A stretch of 64,000 bases of DNA from Euglena gracilis (lineage: Eukaryota; Euglenida; Euglenophyceae; Euglenales). The translations under genes were made by a program, and so were the position numbers. Shown piece by piece: positions 22,931 through 41,261 of the stretch (positions are counted from its first letter, which is position 1; the number at the start of each line of letters is the position of its first letter). The notes beneath the pieces are model-generated. The model was not told the DNA's origin. It saw only the letters and a program-made list of their open reading frames with translations, and searched no databases. The DNA is taken from the NCBI GenBank assembly GCA_039621445.1, contig CP154956.1:12833443-12897442 (forward strand), read 5' to 3'.

Positions 22931-23650
22931 GGCTTGACTATGGGTGCTTGCCCCCAGCCCCCTGTGCGGTTGGTGATATGGGCAGGTGGGAGGGTGCTCT
23001 ACCACACACCCAGCCGGGAAAAACACCTTTTTTTCGCGCTCTTTGTGTTTTCAATTTTTGAAAATTTTGTGTTTGCGTGGGTTTTTTTCCCTTTTTTGCG
23101 CTCCGTTTTTCGAGGGCCCATGTTGCATCCCCCCCAGGGAATTTCTTAAGCCGGAGGGTACCCTACCCCCCGGGGGGGGGGTCCAGCCAGCCAGCAGCTC
23201 AAATCCAGCCAGCAGCCCAAATTCGGGCTGGGGGCCCCCCCCCCCCCGGGGGTCGACTGAAATAAAGTCGGGTCCAGCCCGGCCGGAGGCCGGGCCAGCC
23301 GGCCGAAGGCCGGGCCCGCCGGCCGCAGGCTGGCCAGCCAACTGGGCTGCCCAGCTCACCTATCCCTGCATTTTTCCCCCTCACCACAATTTCCTCCATC
23401 ACAGCCCCCAGCCTTGACCTAGCTCCATCCACCAAAATGCCGAAAATGGCAAAAATGTGTTAGAAAATTTTGTTTTTCACCGACCCAGCCCAGCCCAGCC
23501 CAGCCCAGCCCGGGACCCCCCCCCCCCCCCCCCCCCCCCCCGCGGGGGGGGCCAGCCAGCAGCTCAAATCCAGCCAGCAGCCTTTTTGCCAGCCGGAGGC
23601 TGGACCCCCCCCCCCCCCGGGGGTCCTTAAGAAATTCCCTGATCCCCCCC
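22930..23650. repeat. Repeat family C (CCAGCCAGCAGC), copy 1
   Basis: TTAAGCCGGAGGG at 23148 and GGGTCCTTAAGAAATTCCC at 23620 bracket CCAGCCAGCAGC words, C-runs and a GGCCGGAGGCCGGGCC palindrome. Comparable blocks occur at about 30485-30925, 57690-58110 and 60355-60785. Confidence 0.65.
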
Positions 23651-23999
23651 CCCTCTGACCCCCCCCAGCACTCTGTTGCAACCCCCCCATTTCTGCCCCC
23701 CGTCGGAAGACACCTTTTCGGAGGTTTGGCAGAAATTTCTAGAGCCCAAAATCAGCCAAAAATTGGCCAAAATGCCAAGTTGGGCAAAAAGTTGTCAAAA
23801 ATGCCCAACATTTTCGGCGCAAAGTGCCAGAAGGAAAAACTTGACCTTGGGGGGGGGTTCCCGTCAAAGTTTTTTTTTTGACACTTTTTCCCACGTGTCC
23901 CCCGGCCGGAGGACACCTTTTTGGTCACAACCATACCATTGCTTAACACCTGTCCCACCCAGGGATTTTTTTAAGTTTGGACCCCCGGGGGGGGGAGGG

Positions 24000-24250
24000 G
24001 GGGGTAGGGTGGGTGGGTCCGCCGGACCCCCTCCCCCCCCCGGGGGGGGGGGGTCCCCCCGGAGGGGGTTGGGATATACTTTTCGGCGCCTGCGGCTCCG
24101 AAAAAAATTCTTTTTTTAGCACTTTTCGCGATTTTTCGGCCATTTTTTGTGGGTCCCCCGGACCCCCCTCCCCCCCCCCGGGGGTGCTTCCCCCAGGGGG
24201 TGGGTCGGGTGGGGGGGGACCCCCCCCCCCGGTCTTAAAAAAAACCCCTG
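24000..24250. repeat. Dispersed repeat family A, copy 3
   Basis: Same core as at 26-265, including ATACTTTTCGGCGCC and TTAGCACTTTTCGCG. A family D copy follows at 24270-24550. Confidence 0.7.
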
Positions 24251-24653
24251 GTCCCACCCCACCCCCTGGGGGGGGAGGGTGACTGACTGTTTTTTTCAGA
24301 GTGACTGACTGGTTTTTTTTTTGGCCAACAGCCCCCCCCAGGGGGGGTGGGGTAGGCCCGAAAATGAAAAGTGGCTGGCATGTCGCCGAAGGCGCCGGAA
24401 ATTTTTTGGATTTTTTGAGATTTTTTTTGGCAAATTTTCATTGCCTTTTGAAGAGTGGCCGATCCCCCCGGGGGGTAAAGTGACTGACTGGTTGTTTTCA
24501 GAGTGGAAAGTGACCCCCCTCCCCCCCAGGGTCGCTAAGCAATGGTATGGCCACAACCCTATGTCCAACGACCACTGGAGGACAGAGGTTACCAGTCGTT
24601 GGACATGGGGGGTCGTTGTGCTGCTGCTGCGGTGACTATCCTCCCCCCCCAAG

Positions 24654-24809
24654 CACACGATTGCTGCCGCGGGGTGCCCCCGGCTGGCGGGGGCCCGGAC
24701 CCCATCGCTGGACGGCTTCGCCACCCCGCGCAGCGACGACGCCACGTCCTCCACCGTGTACACCGCCGCCCCCCGCCCTCGGGCCCTCTGTGGGTCCCCT
24801 CCCTCCTAG
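24654..24809 (+). CDS. Unassigned exon-like segment ending in a stop
   Basis: After an AAG acceptor the frame reads HTIAAAGCPRLAGARTPSLD, then GFATPRSDDATSSTVYTAAP, and stops at TAG (24807-24809). Third positions are strongly G/C, as in the assigned exons. It could be a Ser/Thr-rich linker or tail exon of the EB1-like gene. The opposite strand (24763 to 24650) also reads well (VYTVEDVASSLRGVAKPS), so even the strand is uncertain. Confidence 0.35.
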   Translation, partial: HTIAAAGCPRLAGARTPSLDGFATPRSDDATSSTVYTAAPRPRALCGSPPS

Positions 24810-25439
24810 TTCTTGGGCTCGTTCCTTCCTTCGTGTGGGGTGTCTCGTGCGGTGTTCGCTGTGCCCGGTGTTTTTTTCTTTTTGCCGTCACCTTCATGTC
24901 GCTCACAAACCTACCCCCCCCACCGTTGTCGAAGTACCAGGGGTTTCTAAGCGCCCTGGTGCTGCCTTGGTGCTTGACGATCTTTTTGAAGGCCATGTTT
25001 GCAGAACGTAATTTTTCTCATCATTATTATTCCTAAAGTTTAATGTTTTTGCAAACCTGAAGATTTATAGCTGATTGAGTCCCCAAAAATGGAAGGAAAT
25101 TAATTTTCGGTACGAGAGTTCATCATTGTTGTTTTTTAGAATCATTCTCCCCTTTTCTCAGCACCTCCGTGGTGTTTCAATATTATGTCATGGGCAGCCC
25201 CCCCCATTCTTGTCGATGTTTTCTTATGCTTTGACAAGGGAGGTGGCAAAGATATTCCTCAGAGTCAGAGAATGGCAAATCTCTTCAGGATTTGCCATTT
25301 TCCGGCCCCACTCTCAGCGGACATCCTGTCAGGCGGGCTCGCCGCACACGACCTTGCGCTCCTGGGGGGTAACTCCCTCCGTTAAGTGTGTATTTGGTTG
25401 GCAGGCCAACAGATTCACACCAGTGAAAACGTTTAGTAT

Positions 25440-25660
<221 letters not shown>

Positions 25661-25697
25661 TATACGGGTGTTCGGTGTACAAGTTAGGCCTAACCCT

Positions 25698-26145
25698 AAC
25701 CCTAACTCGCGCACCTAACCCTATTCCATCATTAACACAAACAAATGGACCCTCCCCACTGATCCAACTATAGGGACCCCTCGGGGGGGGGGTCCCTATA
25801 GTTGGTGGTGGTCCCACCCGTTACTGACAGGCCCCCCACGGCCCTAGGCCATCCGTTGGATGGTACTGGGTACACCTTATGCATGCCGCACATTGAAACC
25901 TCCTGATATTGCAACAATTTGAAAGGCCTTTGCACCTCGCAGATGGTCTCCAGGGGATTAGCATTTTGGGGGTGTCCCACTATTTAGATTCCCTGGACCG
26001 TCCCACTATTTAGTTTCTCTACTGTATATGGCAGCCTCCAACTATAGGGACCCCCCCCCCGGGGGGTCCCTATAGTTGGATCAGGGGGGGGGGTCCATTT
26101 GTTTGTGTTAATGATGGAATAGGGTTAGGTGCGCGAGTTAGGGTT
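25698..26145. mobile_element. 448-bp inverted-repeat element with telomere-like termini
   Basis: The left arm (AACCCTAACTCGCGCACC..., through CATCATTAACACAAACAAATGG to CCAACTATAGGGACCCC) is repeated in reverse at the right end. Each arm is about 100 bp, and each inner part (GATCCAACTATAGGG ... CCCTATAGTTGG) is itself palindromic. TAACCC units continue outward on the left (25691-25706). No ORF of note. Confidence 0.75.
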
Positions 26146-26702
26146 TCTGTTTCCCACCAACCCGACGGGTTCGGACTCCCAGCCCTCCTTGGGGGAGGGA
26201 GGAGGGGCAGCCCCCCCCCCCCAACACTCCGTGGGCTGACCCCTCAGGCGTGGCGAGGCCCCGAGGCGCCCCATCCTCCGCTGCTCCACGGCTTGTGGCG
26301 GCCCGGCCTCCGCTGAAGGAGTGGGAGGAAGCCCGGGAGGGGGAGGGGGTGGGTTGGTGTCCCTGTTTGGCCATTGGGACCCATATGCCAGCCAAAAAAC
26401 CGGGGTTTTCCGGAAGAAAATGTTGGGTTTACCCCCCCCCGGGCAATTGTCACCCCTGGCTGTGCCGGCCAATTTGTCTCCCCGGGAAATTGTCACCCCC
26501 CTCCGTGCTGCCCAATTTGTCGTGCGACAATTGCCTGGGGGGGGCGGGTACGTGACAGTCCTTGGCCGGTGGCTTTCTAGCTGCAACTTGTGAACCCCCC
26601 CCCGAAGGTGTCAGGCAGTCGGGACTCTGACAGTCAGTTTCCTTTGGGGAGAGGCTAAGTGTGCATATTTCGCCCTGTGATCCAGCCAAAGCCGGGGGGC
26701 AG

Positions 26703-26756
26703 CTGGCCAACTGGCCCGCTGACCCAGAGTTCGATGAGGCGTGGGCGCAGGAGCAG
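26703..26756 (+). CDS. Unassigned exon-like segment, GT-AG borders
   Basis: GGGGGGCAG precedes an 18-codon GC3-rich stretch reading LANWPADPEFDEAWAQEQ, followed by GTGTGC. It has the form of a real exon, but its gene and function are not recognised. The frame continues open to 26921 with less biased codons. Confidence 0.35.
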
Positions 26757-27204
26757 GTGTGCCCCCCGCAGAGGATTTTGAAGCCGCGTCAGATTGTTAG
26801 CACTTTGTGGGGCTCGGCGCGCTCCCTGCCGGGCTGGATTTCTGTCCCGCAGGATGGAGTTTGTGAGAATTGGAGACGGCGCTCCGCACTCAGAAAGCAC
26901 AAGCTCGATCGATATGTGTGAGACTCCCGAAACACCAGGGACTGCATAGATGACTCAAAGGCTATTTAAAGTCAAAAGCAGTTGGAAGGGCCTGACTGGA
27001 AAACTGTCTCCGCAGGCTTCCACGCCGCTGGAGGAGTGCCTTCCCAGCCTCGATGGTGTGAATGTGTCTGCGTGCTTGGCGCGTGCACCGCTCTTCCCTT
27101 GCCTCAGCACCACCCTTCAAGTACTACCGCTGGGCCTTTTTGACGGCCATCTTCTCAGAAAGCACTTCTTCTTGTGTATTTTTATGCAATCTTTGTCAAA
27201 AATA

Positions 27205-27250
27205 TTGGGTCAGGGTTAGGGTTAGGGTTAGGGTAGGGTTAATGTTAGGC
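27205..27250 (+). repeat. Short interstitial TTAGGG tract
   Basis: Four TTAGGG-type units (GGGTTAGGGTTAGGGTTAGGG, then degenerate TAGGGTTAATGTTAGG) inside unique sequence. Confidence 0.85.
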
Positions 27251-27804
27251 AAGGTTTGGTGAGATGTTGCCTTTTGTCGAAATGCCTGCAAGTTTCAGAG
27301 TGGACCCCAAAAGAAAGGAAAGTTATCCTTTTTGGTGAAAGGTGCCGGATTTTTCCCACTTTTATGTTAAGCCTCACCCTGGTCCTGCAGGGGGGGGGGG
27401 CAGGTAAGCCCTGCCCCAGATACTTCCGATTGAAATTAAGACCGGTAGCGGAAACAACTCAGGTAGAGAAAATTAACAAAGCTGGTAAGGGAAAGTCAGA
27501 CCGTTGGAAGAAGCATTTATTTTCAGTTCAGTTGCTTTGCATCCATCTTGGTCAACGCGTCTCTTTTCAGAAGCTTGGAGAGGGAGTTCATTTCCAAAAG
27601 GTCATGGGGTTTCTTTGTTGCCGTGTCCAGGATGAAAGGTTGGACAATAAACTGCTGGAAAATGCAGTTGACTTGAAACATTTCGCATTTTAAAGCAGTT
27701 TTTATTTTGTTTCATGAACATTTTTTTTTGAAAATTATTTTCATTCTGATTTTGATTTGTAGCCGCCATGTGCATCTGTGCATGTGTTGTATTGCCCGCC
27801 ACAG

Positions 27805-27842
27805 AAGTGAACGGGGTGGAGTTCGGCGACGACATCGGCTGA
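27805..27842 (+). CDS. Possible small terminal exon (acidic tail)
   Basis: After CCCGCCACAG the frame reads VNGVEFGDDIG and stops at TGA (27840-27842). GC3 is high and the acceptor is good, so a 3'-terminal exon of an upstream gene is plausible. No family is recognised, and a chance frame cannot be excluded at this length. Confidence 0.25.
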
Positions 27843-28038
27843 GGGCGTTCCAGTTCTCACTGGTCTTGCTACTGGCCAGTCCCCTGCATGGCCAGAGAAC
27901 GTAATTTCGTGACAAGAGCCCTGCCGCAAAACATACATACACAGCTGTCCAGGAATCCCCAAAACCTGATGGTGGTGGTTGGGGGGTCGACCTCCCACCC
28001 TCATCCTGGTGGGAGGGGGGGGGGGGTCCGACGCCCCC

Positions 28039-28660
28039 ACCAGGCGAAAATCATGCAATTGGTGTTTTTGTTTCACGCACCTGGACGGAAAGAGGAATGA
28101 AATCATCCATTTCTTGTCCTCTGATCGCAAGGATGAATAATCAGGACAGCATTTTTGCGTCCTGACTTGCAAATGGTGTGTTGCGCACCAAAACCACAAA
28201 CATTTAATCTTCCAGTCCATTGGACTTGGGATTGACGGAAGTCCTGGGGAGTCAAAGGCCGTCGATTTAGACTCTGACGAGGACTTCGGAAAAATTCTGA
28301 CCGGGGAAGGGGACGGCATTAGGGGCTGGGCTGCACAGGAAGGCCTGGGGGGCCGCCTCGCACCCACCACAGCATTGTGCAAGGAAAAATTCCTTCGGTG
28401 CGACGGCGAGGAATTTGAATTAAATATCGGGCCCCTGAACCCCTCGCACTCCAGCAATTTTGAGAATGTCGTTTTACAAACACCACACTGTTTTTCAGAA
28501 TGACAAAATGAAATTGCAACGCTTTCCTCCAAGCCAACCTTTGACTCTGAACTCACGGCCTGGGCCCGACGCAATCCATTCAGATCAGCGTTGGGGAAAA
28601 GGAAAACTCCCCCAGCCTGCATTTTTGCCCCAGTTCTGCTGGGGGGGGTGGTTGCGCACT
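28039..28660 (+). pseudogene. Decayed ORF with Cys/His pairs, possible transposon relic
   Basis: One + frame reads SCNWCFCFTHLDGKRNEIIH, stops at TAA (28138-28140), then continues HFCVLTCKWCVAHQNHKHLIF and an acidic stretch DLDSDEDFGKILTGEGDG. It stops again at TGA (28501-28503), then goes on EIATLSSKPTFDSELTAWAR. Codon use is AT-richer than the assigned exons. CxxC...H patterns suggest zinc binding, but no family is recognised. The antisense frame is also open (391 codons, 27741-28916) and is treated as a shadow. Confidence 0.35.
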
Positions 28661-29264
28661 GAAGCCACCCCCCCCCCATCATTGCGTCCAGGCAAGGGCA
28701 GCCACCGGATCCCACCGGATCCCACCGGACCCCACCGGAGATCAAAAATCGGGGATGACTGTCCTTGCCTGATTGCGTCAATGTTGTGCGGCAGCTCTGT
28801 CTCAGGGGTTCGGAAACACCCGTCCAAATACCAGCCACTGAATGCTGTTTGCACAGTCCAAACTGACCAAGGGGGTGCAATTTGGGCATGGCGTAATTCG
28901 GTCGGGCAGTTCTCATGGGACGGTTTTAATTTGATTTAAAACCGTCCCATGACGTTTAATTTGAAGTCCGCCCCATGAGGACTGCCCTCAGGATCAGCGC
29001 CCAGGGCTCGAATGGGGTCGAAAATTATTTTAGAAAAAAAACTTCGAGAAACTCGTTTTTTTGGACATTTTTGTTGCACGAAACCACTTTTTTCCCCAAA
29101 AGTGGACCTCTTTTGTCAAAAATACACCGAGTTTTCCCCGTAGAATTTTTCTTGTGGTTGTTGCGTTGAATGTGGCGGGACGGGAAACTTCTTTTTTTGC
29201 GTTAAGGACCGTCCTGAATTCGGGGGACGGAGGGGGTTCCACATACAGGGGTCTGCCGTTCCAG

Positions 29265-29540
29265 AGGTGGAACACTCCATACGGGTGCTCTTTGAGGCCC
29301 GTGCTGACATGGCCCACGCCGCGGCCCCGGCGATCGACGCGCCGTGCGGCGGTGGTGGCGGCGGCGGCGGCGGCAGCGGCGGCGGCGGCGGCGGGTGGGG
29401 AGAGAGGCGGGCCCCGCCCGCCCGCGCGGCGGCACTGTTGCTCGCTTGCGGCGCTGGCCGGACACCCGTGTACTGGACGGCTGCCGAAGCTGACGCAGCC
29501 TTTGGACGCAGCACACGGCCACAGGCACACACCTGCGGCC
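29265..29540 (+). CDS. Unassigned GC-rich exon-like segment with a polyglycine tract
   Basis: After CTGCCGTTCCAG the frame reads EHSIRVLFEARADMAHAAAP, a run of about 16 Gly broken by one Ser (GGC/GGT repeats, 29346-29395), then RAAALLLACGAGRTPVYWTA. It has exon-like composition and an acceptor, but the donor is unclear and no family is recognised. It lies about 2 kb upstream of the TBCA-like gene. Confidence 0.35.
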
Positions 29541-29813
29541 CAGGCTTCTCTTTTCAGGAAGGTCGCAACCCCCTCTCCCCAGGTGCCATGGGGGTGCTAT
29601 TGGCAAGCAGGGGGGAGGACATGTTCTTTTGGAAGCCCCCCTTGGGGGAGTCGGGTTTTGGGGGGGGGGGTAGTGTTATGGCTCACACACCCTGGGTGGC
29701 AGGGGTTGGTCCGCGCCAGGACCCAAAATCGACCCCTTTCAGGGGGGGGGCTACTATGGACAGGCAGCTCATCCCAGGTTTTTAAAAAGGAGCCTGACCT
29801 TGACTCTAACAAT

Positions 29814-29815
<2 letters not shown>

Positions 29816-29862
<47 letters not shown>
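29816..29862. repeat. (CA)n microsatellite
   Basis: About 20 CA units. Confidence 0.95.
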
Positions 29863-30484
29863 CACACGGATGCAAACCCTGACTCACACCCATGTGCCAT
29901 ACCGCTCTAGATCAGTGCTCAACCATCACTGCATCCAGAAGTGGTCAGCACCGTTATATTTATTGAAGACGAGCCAATTCCAGCCGGCATCCTTTCCCCT
30001 ACATCACATGCCCTACATCACATGGTGTGGTCAGGGCATTGCTCAGCGCAAATGGGATCCCCTCTCTCCTTCTGTGCCAGAAAACGGACCAGGAATTTGC
30101 CCTCTAGGGCCCGTTTTGCATCAGCCTGTGTGGTGCGGGGTTTTTTACAAAAAAAGACGTGGCACGTGAATATCACGTAAAATCAGCTATGACCACAAAA
30201 ATCACTTCTTCCGAAAATCGTAGAATTAAAGAAAAATCAGGTTCACAGATTTTGGTCAGACAATAGTTTCGCCCTCAAGCAAATTTTTCTCTCTGGTCTA
30301 TGGCACCGAAACTCTTTCGTTCTCGCCACACTTTTTTCAATTTGGTTTTGGTTCTTTGAGTTATTGGCCAAGGACTGCGAAAGTACCCAGTTGCTTTGCA
30401 ACAGAGAAGGTGAAGGATTTCGCTTTCCAGGGAGAGTCTTGTCGTGCTTGCCATAGCACACACCATACATCTCTCTAAGGTTTT

Positions 30485-30925
30485 GCGAACCCCCCCGGGG
30501 GGGGGGGGGGGGGGCGGCTGCAGCCAGCCCCGATTTGGGCCCAGCCCAGCCGCAGCAGCCCCCTCCCCCCCGGGGGGGGGTGCTGCTAGCCCTAGCTAGC
30601 CAGCCCCTTTTTGGGGGTCCAGCCCAAAATCTTTCGGCGCAAAGCGCCGAAATTTTTTGAAAAACTGTGTTCAAAAGTGGCCAAAAATGGGGTTTGAGGG
30701 TCGTTTGGGGCATTTTTGGGGGGTTTCAGATGCATCATTTTTCAAAACTGTGTGCTGCAGGTCCTTTTTGGGCATTTTTCCGATTTCAGTCCAGCTCGCC
30801 CCAGTTTGGGTCCAGCCGGGGTCCAGCCCCCCCCCCCCGGGGGGGGCGGGCGGGCTAGCCAGCCCAAATTTCTAGCCAGCCCAAATTTCTAGCCCTAGCC
30901 CAGCAACCCCCCCGGGGGTCCTTAA
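30485..30925. repeat. Repeat family C, copy 2
   Basis: G-run and C-run blocks with CCAGCCCAGCC and CTAGCCAGCCC words around GGCGCAAAGCGCCGAAATTTTTTGAAAAACTGTG. The left end lacks the TTAAGCCGG seen elsewhere. Confidence 0.55.
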
Positions 30926-31455
30926 AGAGATGTATGGCACACACCCTCCCGAAGTGTTCGTGGTTGTGCTGCTCAAACCACACTGATGATGATGATAAGT
31001 GCACACTCGATGTCCCCCAATCGGAAGTTTCTTCTTGCCTCTCAAGCCAGGGAAGATATAATAGGGTTTTCCCCTGAAAGTGACATAATTGCACCAAAAC
31101 GGTAGAAGCTTCTGTGATTTTCTACAAAACCGTAGAAGGTTTTTTTTTGCCTCCGATCATGTAAAATCATGTAAAGCCGCTTGTGGATTTTCCGTTCCTA
31201 GCTCGTTTTTGTGAAAACCCTGGTGGTGTAATTTTTTTTCCAAGGGTGCCTGTAAACTTTTGGATAACAACCCAGCTGGATATTTGCGTGTTTTTTTTGT
31301 GTATTTTGAATACATCTGAGCCGGAATAGCAGCCACCTACAGGACCACTCAAAAGAAAAGAGTTCAGGATTCCCAATTTGCATGTCTTTGCTCGATAGCG
31401 CTCGTGCAGTTTTGTTGGATAATCAGAGCTGCTGTATGCTGTTGTTGGAACCCGG

Positions 31456-31479
31456 TGCGTTGCGTTGCAGCTGTTCACA
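31456..31479 (+). promoter_or_regulatory. Probable spliced-leader acceptor and 9-nt leader of the TBCA-like gene
   Basis: TGCGTTGCGTTGCAG ends at 31470, followed by CTGTTCACA and the ATG. Inferred from position only. Confidence 0.45.
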
Positions 31480-38261
<6,782 letters not shown>

Positions 38262-39720
38262 TCATTGGCCGCCGCTGTGAATGCTTTCCAGCCCACCGTT
38301 CCACAGGATAGGCACAGCACGAAAGTTGCATTTGTGTGTTGATAAATGCAAGCATTTCCTTGCCCAGGTGTATGGTGTGTGCGCATGTGTGTGTGCGCGC
38401 TTGTGTGTGTCTGTACTGGGTGGGGGGGGGGTTGGTGTGTGTGTGTGTGTGTCTGTGTGCGTGTGTATTGTGTATGTGTGTGTGATCTTTTGCGATGAAG
38501 TGTCATTTTTGCCAGGGCTGGAGTGTGTTGGTGCCTGTGTTTGGAAGGTTTCTTTTCCTTTCACCCAAACTGCATTTCCACCACTGTACCAAATCCGGCG
38601 GCTGTGCACGTTGTTCGCAGCCGCAATGGACGATAGAATCTGTGAACCCTCGCACAAGCGACGATGTCTTCTTTGGTTGTTTCGATGGTGCCATTTGCCA
38701 GGAAGCAAGTGGTAATCTTGTAACCCATCGCAGCGTCCTCCAAAGCAATGGAATATGGAGCGTCCGTCCGATCGCTTTTCTTCACTGTCTACTTTTCTGA
38801 CTCCGTTCCCTGTGTTTTTGCTCCTTCAGCTGGTGCCAACTGGACAGCAGCCGCAGTGGTTCACTTGTGAGGGCCAGTGATTGTAGGTGTGGGAAAACCC
38901 CAGTTGGCGTTGTTCCATCCACGGGTATCTGAGGATGGCATCCACTTGGATGTCGGCGTCATGGAATGTTTCAATGGTGGACCACTCCCTTGTTCTGTCC
39001 GTGTTGTGCACCCGTGATTAAAACTGTAATTCCAGTGCGATTTCGTGTAAAGTTGATTGGCGTATCTTTGCTTCCGGTCTGTGAAAAAAACACCAAACAA
39101 ATGGTTTTGCTACTCCGCTGGTGGGCGAACAAGTGAGTGGATTGGCAGATTGAATGGTTTGGTGTTTAAATGGGCATATTTTGACCCGTCCGACCCTGTC
39201 GGGGCGGTTCCGTTTTTCGTTGGAACGTTTGAATGATAGGTTTCATTTTTCATTTGTGGTGCTATTCAGGTATAAGAAAAGACCGAGGCCACCAAGTGAG
39301 GCCAGTGTGCCACACCCAGACTCACCAGTACACCCCCCCCCGCCCCCCCCCTTAGATGCACTTTGGCTTCTGTCTGGTTAAAGGCCTGGCACTGCATTCC
39401 GCTTCTGACCCTTTCTTCGGAGCAACTCCAACTAATTGTCCAACCCCAAAATCAATTGTGATTTCAAACTTCCGTTTTGCGTTTTCTTTGTCCTCCCCCC
39501 CCTGGGTTTTTGGCTCCCCTTTCTTGTTGTTGCCGCTGCTGCTTCTGTTGCTGCTCGGTGTCGTTCCCAAGAGGTGCTCAGGGTGGTAAGGGGCCTACCC
39601 CTCCACTGCGTGTACCGGTGTCACCTTCAGTGGGCCCTTTTATGCCCCCCCCCCCCCGCTCGACGCAGACTCGGAGCAACACCAGGGATGCATGCATGAT
39701 GGCTGTGGCTGATTCCTGAC
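38262..39720. other. TBCA to TRAF-like intergenic region
   Basis: 1.46 kb. It holds a GT/TG stretch (38370-38490). Minus-strand frames at 38561-38785 and 38826-39011 have ordinary protein-like composition (for example DADIQVDAILRYPWMEQRQLG), but no recognisable family and no clean exon borders. A retroelement fragment is conceivable; none is called. Confidence 0.5.
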
Positions 39721-39743
39721 AGCGAGGGCCGGGGGGCCGCCGT
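39708..39743 (+). promoter_or_regulatory. Probable spliced-leader acceptor and 21-nt leader of the TRAF-like gene
   Basis: GCTGATTCCTGACAG ends at 39722; the first in-frame ATG follows at 39744. Inferred. Confidence 0.45.
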
Positions 39744-39819
39744 ATGGCTGCGCTGGCCGCCGCGCCGGACGCCGAAGCCACACTCGTCACCGCCCTCGAT
39801 ATGCTGTACAACCCGGACG
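39744..39819 (+). CDS. TRAF-like exon 1
   Basis: Starts [18 protein letters not shown] and runs to NPD(V). The frame otherwise hits TGA at 39837-39839. The join to 40208 uses a shared GTC; the intron ends TTTCAG but does not begin in frame with GT. Confidence 0.6.
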
Positions 39820-41173
39820 TCATCCTCCCCCAGCACTGACAGTTGCAGAGATTTGCGCCTCACAAGAAGTCAGAGATTTGCGTCTCAGCGAACAACAGTG
39901 CAATGAACAAACACCCAGAAACTCTGGAATGTTTTTCACAGTGAATATGATGTAAAACAATGTATAGAAGTAAATTCTGATTGTAGGTTTTATGTTCATA
40001 AAGGTCAAATATTTATGAATATAATAATACCTCAAAAAATATGAATATATCATTAATGTTCTATCTTATGACACATCGTTTGTAATTTGTAATTTTTTGC
40101 AGCTTGTGCTGTATGTGCCTCATACCTGTGATGTATAATGCAATTCGTGCGGCAAGCGGCGTGGGGAGATGCCAGTTCACAGTGAGTGGGGTTCATATTT
40201 GTTTCAGTCGGTGCTGCTCCCAACTTGGATGAAGACCTGGTGTGCGGAATCTGTCGAAACGTTATCAATGTGGCTTGCCACGCAGACCCCTGCTTCATTT
40301 ATTTGGTCATTACAAATAGTCGTCGCAGTTCAACAACTCCCTCCCGTTTACAAACCACCTGGGATTGATAGGATCTGGTTTGGTTGCGCAACCGAAGGGG
40401 GGGTTACAAGTCGAGGAATTGTTGGTGAATATTTGACCCCCAAAATGACCCCAAGAAACCCCCCCTAATTGACAAATTTCGACAAAATTTGTCAAAATGG
40501 GATTTTTGATTCACGGTTGGTCACAAAAAAAATGGTGAAAAAAAATTGCTTCGGGAAGCTTTGGAGCTGAAAAAAGGCGTCCCGGCGTCTTTTCATTTTT
40601 CTTCCTGGGGGGGTTTAAAAGTCAAGGCTTGGTTGGTTGGCCGAAGAGGGGGGTTATAAGTGGGGGTGGTTTGGTTGCCTGAGTTGTTGTTTGGTCTCTT
40701 TCAATGGCGCATTAACACTCACAGTAACCTGCTCACCAACAGAAAATAATAAATTTTCTTTTTAAGTTTCTTCAGATAAAGTTGTATGTTTGGCGTTTAC
40801 GGTGCATTAATGCATGATTTTATGACACGGCTGATTGTGTTTGCTCCTGCATATGGATTCCTCATCGAGCACTACGATGCGCATTCACGTGAGCTTGCAC
40901 CAAGCCTTCGTTTCAACCAATTACAATTTGCACTTGGGTGAGGAGTGTTCCTTCTCCAGTTTTCCAGGTTATTATTTTATCAAAATTAGATTAGATAGGT
41001 TTTTGTTAAAAAAAAACAACCATTTTGCAGGGAAATTGAGGTCAATTCCAGGGGACCGAGAACTGGTTTTTTCTGACCGCGCATAAATGAGTCCAGAACA
41101 TGTGCGCACACGTACACACAATGGAGAAAAACACATCCGGGCATGTGTCCAACATGCCGTTACACACACACAC

Positions 41174-41261
<88 letters not shown>

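Noticed and set aside
27741-28916. 391-codon open frame on the minus strand
   Set aside because: The longest non-repeat frame, but it crosses a G-homopolymer, has no recognisable motif, and the opposite strand reads more naturally. Kept only as a possible shadow.
40293-40368. Read-through of the RING exon into [12 protein letters not shown]
   Set aside because: This would lose RING ligands found in the exon at 41428; the sequence after TGC is treated as intron.
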